A stretch of 38,497 nt of DNA, taken from contig NW_003150758.1 in assembly GCF_000003605.2 (NCBI RefSeq), positions 644,260-682,756 of the forward strand, in the 5' to 3' direction. Each line of letters begins with the position of its first letter. Position 1 is the first letter of the stretch. The stretch comes from Saccoglossus kowalevskii (lineage: Eukaryota; Hemichordata; Enteropneusta; Harrimaniidae). Made by a program: the position numbers and the translations under genes. This document shows, in pieces, positions 21,655 through 32,343 of this stretch. The notes beneath the pieces are model-generated. The model saw nothing but the letters and a program-made list of their open reading frames with translations. It was not told the DNA's origin and searched no databases.

Positions 21655-22520
21655 TTTTTTTATTCGGACGCAGTCAGCAAATGGGGACTTATGTTTTGAC
21701 CTTTGTACATCAGTGTATGTGTTTGTGTGTGCGTGCGTCTGGACGGACCTATGTCTTAGACATGCCTGGACCAATCACAATCAAACTTCACACATACATC
21801 ATACATAATATTATACATATGCACATCAAGATGTCTGAATGATGGCCATTTTTTGTGCTGAAAAATCATCAAAGTCAAGTATTTATGAATGGATTTTTGT
21901 TTAAACTTGGTACATACATTGGACATTATGGGACCTTGATGCACATCATTTTATTTTTCAGACTGTCGGCCATTAATGAATGCAGTTCCTGTGCCATATC
22001 TCTGCCAAGCTTTGACTGATTATTATCAAATTTAATATATTCATTATACACCATGACATAGATAAATTGCTTTGACTATCTGATTTAAAATGGCCAACTG
22101 CAGCCATTTTTGTGCTAAAAAAAAGCATCAAAAAATCAAGCATTTCTGGCATTCCAGAACTGGATCTTGGCGTTTATGGATGGAGTTTGTTAAAACTTGG
22201 TACATACATTAGAGATTATGGGTTCCTGATGCACGTCAATTTATTTTTCAGATCGGATTGAAAATGGCCATTTTGTTTATATGAATGCACTTCTAGAGCC
22301 TTATCTCTGATATGCTTTGACTGATTATGTTCAAATTTGTTATACTCATTTGACATGTTATAAATATATTGACATCAATATATTTATAACATGATGTCAA
22401 ATGAGTATAACAAATGGCTGACTGGTGGCCATTTTGTTTTAATTAATACTGTTCCAGAGCAATATTTCTCAATATAGACAAGTACTCATTTGACGATCAG
22501 ATACAAGGTGTCAATCATTT
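21655..22520 (+). repeat. Dispersed repeat family R2, second copy
   Basis: It has the same order as 16085-16800: a TG-rich start with TCTGGACGGACCTATGTCTT, CCAATCACAATCAAACTTCA, then units with TTTATGAATGGATTTTTGTT, AAACTTGGTACATACATT, GATGCACATCATTTTATTTT and paired AAAATGGC/GCCATTTT. The second unit is interrupted by the long inverted repeat at 22336-22414. Confidence 0.75.
22336..22414. repeat. Long near-perfect inverted repeat
   Basis: The left arm begins TTTGTTATACTCATTTGACA and the right arm ends in its complement, TGTCAAATGAGTATAACAAA. The inner halves (GTTATAAATATATTGA and its complement) also pair. The only irregularity is three extra bases in the right arm, and the loop is a few bases. 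The arms are about 38 bp. The left arm is part of repeat R2 and the right arm is its inverted copy, so this is a local inverted duplication. Confidence 0.85.
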
Positions 22521-22579
22521 TATTTTTTAAAAATCATCATAATCAAGGATCATCTTCTGGATCCATGCATGTTTATGTT

Positions 22580-22741
22580 CCAACTACCGGATTCTGCCGT
22601 AAATTCGCCCATCCAAAAAATCGCCCTGGGAGGACCTTATTTGGGGTTCAAATTTTCAAAAAGTGATCATCAAATATTTTTAGAGGGCTTATATTTTCAT
22701 TGAAAAATCCACCTACGCCGATTTTCAACACCGGCAGTTGG
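22580..22741. mobile_element. MITE-like segment with short terminal inverted repeats
   Basis: CCAACTACCGG at 22580-22590 and CCGGCAGTTGG at 22731-22741 are inverted copies with one mismatch and bound 162 bases. The interior differs in composition (CCGTAAATTCGCCC, ATCGCCCTGGGAGGACC) from the AT-rich flanks and has no open frame. The size and inverted ends fit a miniature inverted-repeat transposable element. A target-site duplication is not obvious, so the call is tentative. Confidence 0.35.
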
Positions 22742-23500
22742 ACCACCGAAAACGAAAGTAACTATTGCAGAAGTTAATTTAAAATTTTATATATTTTTTT
22801 CATGCTTTATTAGAAACTAGACCGCGCATCTTTCTTAGAAAAAAAATCACATTAACGAACCTCGTGCGCCAAATACAATTATTTTGTTTCATTTTATTGG
22901 TAACGAAAGTATATTCTAAAAGAAGTTTCAAATAAAAACGAACCCAACTGCATTGCTTAGTAGCAAATGATTGTGGTAGCGCAATCCGGTCATGCCGCGT
23001 TTCACAATTGTTGATTATTACCTAGTAATGATTATAATAGCGCGCAAAAAATAAATTCGTTGAATTGTTATGAAATGCAAATAAATTTCAACTTATTTCA
23101 TCGTAAACGAATGATTGCGATCGCATCAACACTCTATACTGTAGAAATGAATATCTACCACATTTTGACCTGGAACGGTGTTTTTTGACCTGACAGGTGA
23201 AATCGCGATAATTAACCAATGATGATGATGATGCCAACGTGTTCAAATTACCGTAGGTCATTTAAATATGTTAATGTTATTGAACGCAGCACGGAAGAGA
23301 TTTATATATAAGAGTATATATCTTAAATATATGATAACTAACAGGGACTGTGGCATGCATGGCTTGTTAGATATGGATAGACAATTGGGAATTGTTAGGC
23401 ACATATATTTCAATCCAAAGGTAATTCAATTTAGTTTTAAAGTAATAATATGTCAAATGTATTCTATGCAGGCCTTTTACTCTTCGAACCTTATTAGTTT
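22742..23500. other. Unassigned spacer
   Basis: AT-rich sequence with some CpG-containing patches (22820-22880, 22980-23050). The 36-base segment at 23333-23368 matches 17415-17450 with one difference and is probably the end of an otherwise unrecognised dispersed repeat. No gene is supported. Confidence 0.4.
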
Positions 23501-23506
23501 CGCAGA

Positions 23507-23660
23507 TGCCAGTGCATCTAACACTGACCTTTAATCTAGCAGAGAAAATGGGTGCTGGCAATGGACTACCAGATTATTTGTCAGAGAAATTTAGGGAAGC
23601 GGCAGACAACAAAATGTCTGAACAATTCAATACTATTAATGCAACCAGTGGTAAAGCAGA
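23507..23660 (+). CDS. Possible isolated exon, function unknown
   Basis: The frame contains NLAEKMGAGNGLPDYLSEKF and then REAADNKMSEQFNTINATSG, which reads like a charged helical protein rather than random AT-rich translation. A candidate acceptor (AGTTTCGCAG, ending near 23505) and donor (AGTG|GTAAAG, near 23653) bracket it. I recognise no family, and no neighbouring exons on this strand could be linked. It may be a pseudo-exon or a chance frame. Confidence 0.2.
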
Positions 23661-23699
23661 ATATATATTTCTTAGTTTTAATCTGGATTTGTAATTACT

Positions 23700-25320
23700 A
23701 GGGATTCATTTTCCCACATCTTATTTTTAAAAACCACTAATCACATTGTTCTTAAATTTGTATTTGGTATGTAGCGTTTATGTACAGATTAAATTATTTA
23801 GTTTAAAATATCGGCATTTGGTCACGTGGTTCAGCAGCGGCCATGCATGTCGGATTTAAGCAAACCCGGAAATGCTCTATTTATTATACTTCAAGAGTCT
23901 CAGTGATGTGTGTTTTTTATTGCTGGTATACACGAACTTTCATTTTTTGACATCTTAATTTCCTTGCAGATAAATTATAACATGCTTTAAATTGTACTTA
24001 CGGTAATTCAATTAAAATTCAAAAGAGTACTATAGAGAAATTGAAATAAATACCACAATGTTTTTTTTTCTTTTGAAAAATGTAGAATAAAACATGAGAC
24101 ATAACAGTTTCTATGCATAACTTTTTTTTAGATGACTATTTTTGTGTTAAAAATGTCGACGATGTATTGCTCATATATACCACGTATACAATCTCTCAAC
24201 ACAAGTGAAGCAATCTAATGTGTGTACACTGACTATACTCATTTGATTGATCATTTTAATATCAGAATTAAACAAAGAATAATACCAATTGAAATGCATT
24301 TGTATTGACAGATGGATAGTGCAGTCGCTGCACTGATTCTAGTAATACTTACGAAATCTGCTGTGACCAATGTTTTTTTTATGTCCAGTAAAATTTTAAT
24401 GATTCGTAAACAACTTAAGATGTTATAAAGTTACATCATGCTTGTATGATTTATTAATTATATGAAATACATGCAAATTTAGTCGTCATAACAATGCCTT
24501 TCCATTTACCTAATGACAAACATCACATACACAATTATCATTCAATATTCATGATTTCAAATTCTTGAAAATGAAATTGAAATATATCGTGATTTATTTG
24601 AACATGTTTTACTGCAAGGTACTGTAGATCCATGGCATCAAAGCATTTATATCTGGGGTTTGGCTTCTTTGAATAGCGCTGCCATGGACAGACGAATAAA
24701 TGGTCTGAAAACAAGAATATGCGAGGATTGTCAAGATGTGGCAACATTTACTCATGTTTCATCGTCAATGTCACATTTGAAGCTAATTGCATTAGTCAGT
24801 TGCTGGAAGAGTTATTTGGTTTTTATAACTATTTATTCCGTAGCATGTTTCTTTTCAATTAATCCTATATTTTATTTGCATGAAGCTCGTGTCAGTTTCA
24901 GTATGAGTCTAAGAGTCTACGCATTATAACAAAGGCCAGTTAAGATGCCGACTTTATAAACAAATTAATTGCTTCGGTATATATAAATAACTAAGGCATA
25001 TGTGTTTTAAAACTCCTCTAATGTGCAGTTCAATATAACTGATAGTTTGCATAATCTAAAATGTTATTTCAAAAAACATCGTCAACAATGCTGTGTTTAT
25101 TGTTCTTTGTTCAAAATACATGCAACTAAAAAAAGCATCATAATCTACGCATTGCGTATTTCTTCAGTTACAGACAACATAAAGAAGATACCTATGTATT
25201 ACAAAATGTGTACCAGCAACATCGGACGACTCAACTCTAATAACTGACTTTGAATAAATTAAATAAGTGTTTGTGTTGAGTCATAAACCGGTTTAGTATA
25301 CATTTGTGTCAACAAAACTA
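23700..25320. other. Intergenic region between convergent genes
   Basis: No gene, RNA or repeat that I can support. It lies between the dehydrogenase (plus) and the downstream end of the first hydrolase gene (minus), so it includes that gene's 3' UTR. An E-box (GTCACGTGG) occurs at 23821-23829 but is not near any recognised start. Short frames at 24538-24929 overlap on both strands and look random. Confidence 0.45.
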
Positions 25321-28300
25321 TTATTGGGCATCATACCTGTCGTACGCCATCACCGGTCCCGATGCGCCCTTCTTTCTAGCATTTGCCACAAACATGTAAT
25401 TACGTGTTAAGTCATACACAGCAATATGAAGATCTCCAGTCTGAACAATAGAGACAACATCTCGAATTGTATTTTCCGCTGTTATGTTACCATGGTATTT
25501 CTGCAACTGACGTCCAAGGACTGAGCTGTAATCAGGGTCAATCCAGTCCATTCCTAAATAAACGAGTACACAAAATTAATCTTCCAATTGTTTTCTTATG
25601 ATTTAAGACGAATAATGGATTATCTTTGCAAATTGTACGAATGAAATTCAGTCTTGCACTTGGGAACAATAGTTGATTGTATAACGAGTAAGAATTTTTT
25701 AAACTCACCCCAGTACACAACATGTCGTATTTTAGGATGCCAGGCGGCTTCTGGCCTTATGTTCATATCGTCAAAGAAATCGGCAACTCCTGATGAATAC
25801 TCGATACCTCTAAATGTTTCGAGCTGTAACAAACGTCAACAAGTGTGAACAACTGAGGAAGAAGTTAATTCAAATGAGTTTGACTATGGGAGAGAATTAA
25901 TATCACAAATTATCCGTACTCACTTTAGCATCACCAACTCCAAGGATCAGATCGCAAGTTCTTCGCGCGTTGGCAATACGATTTAACGCATCGTCCAATG
26001 TGTTATCAAACTGAAGAATGTCTCGTAAGATGAACTGCAATTTAATTTGTTATTGAATCTGAGTTGTCCGTTTCGTACTGTGATTGTGAACAATATTCGG
26101 CCAAGTATATAAATACTATTCGAAGACTCCTACCGTGAATGGAATTCCAAATCTGGATTCTTCGCCAAAGGAATCGTCAGAAAAGTAAACCCCGATCTCA
26201 CTAATGGCCATCTGTTTTGAGGACATACCTATTGATATTGTACACCAATACATATATGTGTGATTGAGGAATATCATTAAATAATTGCATTAATTGTTCA
26301 TATATATGCGTTTTGGTCGAACGAGTTGATATAAACTACAGACGCGAGTATATGTGGAGAGATCACAGTTGCTTATACAGTCCGGAAGGGAATTTTGCAA
26401 CTGCAAGTGAGCTTTACCTGTGATAGAGCCAATCCATCCACTCCATCCAACATTAGCAAATGCATGTCCATTGGTAGAATTGGTTTCATCAATATGATAG
26501 ACTGTTATCTGTGGATAGTTCTGTAACGGACCTATTAATATATAACTAGGACATTATCCCCCAAACCAACAAGTCTGTGCGTATAACGCTCTCCCACTTT
26601 TCGTGTTACATTCAATAAACAGTATATGTGTAATAATGTATCACCTCCAGATGCCCAGTCCAGAGCACGTAACTGCATGACTGCCCCGGGAAATGGTAGA
26701 GCGTCACCCCAAGCTCCATACATAGAACAACTGCCTTTCCTATTTATGAAAATAGTGTATTATATTATATAATATATCAACAAATTATGCAAATTAAAAC
26801 ATTATAGAAGTTAGAAAGTGCCTACATGGATACGACAGAGATTGTTATCTTGAAATACACACTCACGTCAATTCGCCAAACATATGGATACGTTCAAGTT
26901 TCTGAAACGTAGAGAAAATACGTAATGGCATTCTTATAAATATCAATTCATGTTAAATAACTATAAATAAAACATTGACATGTATTAATATTACCTTCAC
27001 ATCTATTCTAGCACCATCAGACAAACCTTTCATCTCTTCATAAAAATAAGAAGCTACAAAGACAACCACAAAATTGTCGGTTGAAAAGTATATGTGATAG
27101 GCTTACTATTAGATTGAATAATCCAAATTTACTATAATTTAATAATGTCTATAAACTTGCTTAAAATTTACCTACGTGTAAATGGTTTAGTTGCGGCAAT
27201 TTCCAATTCAAGAGCAGCCTCTAAGCTGTAAATGAATATGCATCGGTAAGGAAGCGAAAATAAGAAGCCTCATAGTCACACTCGTGTGCCTGATAAAATC
27301 ATCGTCCATGTCAAATTAACAATAGCATACAGTTTCTTCAATTTATAATGAATACTTTTTAAACTGCCGTAAGCAACGACTTACTATTGACAATATGGCC
27401 GAAGATAGTCAATCATGTCATATGTATTTAATCAATATTTATCGATAGTAAAAATCGTTCTTACCCTAAATTGGCGACATCTTTCAGGAACCATGGTTGA
27501 AAGAATCCCGGAATAGTTTTATTAACTGCATCGATCTAAAGATTACAGTAACTAGGTAAATAGTGGTGCGATTTTATTCATCATAAGAATTGAGGTACCT
27601 AGTCTACTATGTCTATTACAGTTATGTTTTGATAATCGAAGAACATGGCTCGAAATTAAACTGTATCAAACCAAGGGGTGGGAAATGTAGAATGTTCTAA
27701 TTTTGTGTAAGTTCATGATAAATAACTATTATGTCTTTTGTAAAATGTTAAGCATTTTGCTAAAAAGTTAATATATTATTTCTAAACAAAACAATAATGG
27801 ACAATTAATACCGGAGCCTTACAATTTCTTGCTCAAAATAGTTCCAGGCTTCATCCATCATTGCACTAGCTTCGTCCTTTAAAATCGTTCCATGTGCATA
27901 ACCTTTCTCATAAGGAGTACCTAAAATAAAGAATACGAGAAAACATACAGAGATATGATTGTTTTATGATGAGATCGAGGCGGCGGCACGAAATCTTGCA
28001 TGAGGGGGCGAGATTTGCTAACCTTGCGCGACCTTACTAGGGGGTCCGGGCATGTTCCCCCTTAATAAAATCTAGACTCTCTGAAACGCCATTTCCTGCT
28101 TTTGGGGGAGGCAAATTTTGCTGACACGAAGGATACAACACGTTTAAAATGCATTGTTTATTTACATGAAATTCGAACACGCGCTGCCCGACGACCACCG
28201 CGCTTTAGGGAAATCAATCTATATAGATCAGTTAAAAAGCAGTTTTGTCAGTTTATGGGCATTATACCATTGTTTCCCATATGGCAACGATATGCCTCAA

Positions 28301-29308
28301 AATACATATAAAAATACATGCGTTAAAATATGCTTACTGGTGAAAAGAATAACATTCTACCTCGATGTCAACAATATAAGGATTACCATTGGGCAAGGAA
28401 AGTCACGGTATTGCGTAAGCAAAAGCAAAAACATTACCTTTCCCCACTGAAGTGAGAAGAATCATTGAGTTGTGCCACTTGTAGAGCATTATTATAAAAC
28501 AGTGACAATTTTTCATATATAATTATTCATAATTTCCTCTCGATTGTATTTCAAAGAAGCAACCATTAATCAACTCCATACGATACATTGACAAAACAGC
28601 ACTGTACGTATACTGTGCTTGATTCGTGATGATGATACAAAACACAAAATCAATGAATATCCTAGAAATGTGACATTCTTAGAATTGTTCATTACAAAAA
28701 AAGAGGACTTAATGCACTGTTTAAACCATTCTTACCCCAGAGGTGAAGCACATTTATGACGTCATCTCCTTTACCAACGGTATACAACTTTGCATTCTTT
28801 ATCTGTTTCACAAACGTCGGAGGATCAGTTTGAAGTGGATTTAGATTCGATTTAGCGTGCGGATCAGGCTGGTAAACCGGGCGAGAAGTAAATATATTAT
28901 TACATATGTAGAACCAACACGTGTATGGCTGTAGAAACTATAAGCAATGCTTACGTACTCAATACTTCAAAAATGCATAAACTAGAAATTGGTGGGAAGT
29001 GCGCCATCTAGAGATCGATGTCACTTCTTTTCGTCTTACAAACTCAAGGAAGGAAGAATGGTATCTGGTCAGCGTAATACGTAATACATTATATAAGATT
29101 CCATATATTGTAATGGATAGACAATAATGACAATATCTAATCCACGTCACAGGCACCGAAAATGCTGGAGTTGTGTTGACAATATCTAAATCCACATGGG
29201 CTTGGTCAATGCAAGTACAAATAGATCGCCATTGGTACGTACCTTTGAATAACAACAGACAAACGCAATCGCCATACATAATGATACAAGAATTGGTGTA
29301 CGTAACAT
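25321..29308 (-). CDS. Secreted Ntn-hydrolase, dcd1A/dcd1B-like (C45 acyltransferase family), paralogue A, 424 aa
   Basis: Thirteen exons in coding order: 29243-29308, 28736-28868, 27823-27920, 27465-27535, 27176-27225, 26995-27053, 26867-26901, 26645-26739, 26418-26531, 26134-26228, 25924-26034, 25709-25823, 25321-25553. They sum to 1275 nt, all introns are GT-AG, and the phases are 0,1,0,2,1,0,2,1,1,0,0,1. The start chosen gives a signal peptide (MLRTPILVSLCMAIAFVCCY). The pro-region has GTPYEKGYAHG. The probable autoprocessing site and nucleophile is Cys175 (KGSCSMYGAWG), with Arg195 and Asp198 in LQLRALDW-like MQLRALDW and the core NVGWSGWIGSITGM at 229-242. The ends LHIAVYDL and YMFVANARKKG close the fold. 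Sequons are at Asn104, Asn220 and Asn370. Relatives are autocatalytic N-terminal-Cys amidases or acyltransferases in the secretory or lysosomal route. The substrate is unknown. The family call rests on remembered motifs. Confidence 0.85.
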
Positions 29309-32300
29309 TTTCCAACACTTAGTTGTGATCAGAATGATATAAATGATATAAACAGTTCGACGCTCCTTTGTTTCGTCCCCGGAGCAGTCATGTGATTTCA
29401 TTTAATCATATGACAGATAAGATGGTATGTCGAATGAATGATCGTACATACCTCTAGAGATAGAGAGTGCGTTGAACCCGTTAGATATGTGTTTTCATGT
29501 CAGACTATTTCAATATATAAAGTGAGTTATGCAAGGTGTGCAACACAATTAGATTGATATGTACAAGTCTGCGTATATGACTTTGTTCAACTTGCACACC
29601 TTAATTACCAATCAGAGCACGCATACAATGATACACTTCTACATCAAATGTTAACGACGACTAATCACCGACCCAAATATTCAGAAAAATTAAGAACTAT
29701 CTTAATTTAACAGCTCTCAAAAACTCGCTGGCTACTCAAACTGCGTGTTATGCGTTGTGCCGTCACAGGAAGCGCTATCCAAGCTCAGACCTGTGTTATA
29801 TGACTAGCCAATTTTGCAATAAACTGTACTTCAAGGCAATATATGGTTATTGACCTAAAAAAAGTTCGGTCACCAGCCTTTTTGTCGAGAAATTTATGGT
29901 TGTATTTTAGTGGAAAGTCGCTATTTTGACACTATAATAACACTTTTACCAAAGGTTCCTATGGCAGAAATATTATGCAATATCTCAAAATCCAGCCTGG
30001 TGACATAGGCTGAAAAAATCATACATTGTTAATGATGGAGCACTGTTTGTTCTAAATTATTTACAAAATCTGGGTTTTAAAAAGTGTCAAAAAATGCAAT
30101 TTTTCTTTAACAATGTGTTCTATAAAATTGTTTTAAAAATAGCAATTTTCAAGAAATATTATGACACGTTTCTCAAAATGCATAGCTGTAACACACAAAA
30201 TAATGCTATTTCATTGTACCATGAAACATTAGTTTCATGATTGTACATAATAAACTAATGAACATTGTCATGCGATTTATGACCAATTTTGTCAAAAATT
30301 ATGACTGGGCTTCTACCTTTATCACATAATTTAGTGAAATATTGTTTGGTGAATAAATAATTCAATCTTTGAAACAACAGAAACTAACACACATAATAAC
30401 GATAATCAAATTTCTGTGTGCAGTTCGAAAGTACTCGTAATTACCGGTTTAGAAATATTGTAAGAACAAACTGGCCCCAAAATTGCGCAAATTTGCAATA
30501 AGTTTACGCTGCTAATGTCTGGTTCGGAAGGCGTTGTACGCGTGATTTTGTCCTGTTCAAGGACGTCCTATTTTCGAACTAATTAAAACCAGTAGCGTTT
30601 TCGATTATCTATCTCGAGGCGTAAGATCGGTGTAGAAACGACACCGACCCGCAGCTTCAACGCATGTTATGTCTAAGGAGTAATTTTTATGATTAATAAA
30701 ATAATGTGAAAAAAATAATTAATTTGAAAATAGATTTTTCAGAAACATTTGTTTCAACAAATTATGTATGCTTTATCAAACCGGAATATAACAATGAATG
30801 TAATATATAAAGTATTATTCGTCTATCGTTTGAGCATATAATTGTGACCCAGTTAAGGTGGAAATACAAAGTCAGCAAATTCGTTTGTTTGGATAGCACT
30901 TACTGTATTGTATATCTAACGATTGGAGGTCAGAGACCGACTATAAGACTACAAGTAAACACGTAACAACTGGTGATAATTGCTGGAGTATTGTCTGGGT
31001 ATTGAGTATTTTTATGAGACACATGTGTAAATAATGTTTATTTTGTCAGTCAAAATTGTCACCAATTCGAGTCTATTAAATGAACATTACATCACGCATA
31101 CAATGAATACCACGACTAATTGAATATTATATTGGTTGAGACAACTCCCATTGACATTGGTCACCGCAAAAGAGGCATCTACTGAACGAGTTGTCGATTT
31201 CTTATTATTATATGTGACATTTTGTGTTTTGAGATAATGTTTGGAATTTTGAGATACTGTTTGAGATTTTAGTTTCAGGTTGCATTTACACTACACCGTG
31301 GCAACATTTTTGTTTTCTTGTTGTTTTGTTTTAGTTTTTCTGACAGGCGACAGTTCCGGACAATGCATGTCACTGTTCTCCTGACTTGTTTTCGTATGTG
31401 CGAATTGCAAGTGCTAGTGCTGACACATTTTTTGTCACAGAAGCACTAGCCATATTCATGTTTGGGACTAGAGGACAGGGCTGTGCGACCTTCTCTTTAT
31501 CACATGGCAATTTAATATGCTATCCTGATGACAACCAGGCTCGGTCTAACACAGGCACTTGCGGACCTTAACCAATGTCCCCCAAAGTCGCATTCGTTAG
31601 TGAATGAATCTCGGCCAGTGGAATTGTTGGTAACATTTGTATATGGCCAGAAGACGTATCATTATAATATTGCCCAATAGAAATGTTCTATTATTACCGA
31701 ATATCATCCTTAAATTCAGTTCCCGATGGCACCATCTTGATATTCAGTGGCATCATCGACCATATTGAGCAATTAATATCACTAGTAATCTTGTACGAAA
31801 TTTATAAGTAGCTATCTGCATCAGGAATATTTAGTCACCATCATATTTGTGCTCGGATATAATTATAAAATTAAAACACTACTGAAAATTACACATTAAT
31901 GGTTTAATTCGACTGGAAAAGGTATAACATAGCGCACTTTTCAATTGGAGAGGTGGATCCAACATAACTCGTATATATCACATCTAGATCACGGCGTGAT
32001 GGACTAAATGAGATGCTTGATGTGACTTTGTAATTACAATATAGTTCAAGGAAATGTGAAATAAAAATAAATTTGAAATAAGATTAAGTCTTCTATTGGG
32101 AACAACCCATCACACGGTAGGCCTGGTTTCACCGAATAATGTGTTCATGTCCATACGAACAAACGGTCTGAAAGACATGGGACATCGTGAATAAATTAAA
32201 GTATTAAAAGCCGTAGTAAAATTTGTGAATTTCATATAATATGTAAACGACACTATTATAATACACTTTCATAAACAGGGAAACTGTTATTCCCAGATCA

Positions 32301-32343
32301 GTGAATTAGTCTATATTGACAAATTATATTTGGGTTCACATGC
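29309..32343. other. Intergenic spacer between the tandem hydrolase genes
   Basis: About 3 kb, presumably with the promoter of paralogue A at its left end and the 3' UTR of paralogue B at its right end. No gene is supported. A hairpin with perfect 9-bp arms (GCTAGTGCT at 31413-31421, AGCACTAGC at 31442-31450, extended by GACA/TGTC) lies inside the short plus-strand frame 31386-31571, which I regard as chance. About 29800-30420 is AT-rich and unremarkable. Confidence 0.5.

Noticed and set aside
23821-23829. E-box GTCACGTGG as a promoter element
   Set aside because: No recognised gene start lies close by, so a regulatory role cannot be supported.
24538-25247. Open frames of 69-89 codons on both strands
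   Set aside because: They overlap each other, are AT-driven, and have no recognisable motif or splice context.
28102-28450. Two overlapping frames on the plus strand, 69 and 98 codons
   Set aside because: They lie inside intron 2 of paralogue A on the opposite strand and have no recognisable domain.
28959-29401. Longer frame MKSHDCSG... upstream of the paralogue A start, and an overlapping 119-codon frame
   Set aside because: Only the inner ATG at 29306-29308 gives a proper signal peptide and matches paralogue B; the 119-codon frame is intron read.
31386-31571. 61-codon plus-strand frame between the tandem genes
   Set aside because: It spans a hairpin, has no homologous features and is no longer than expected by chance.
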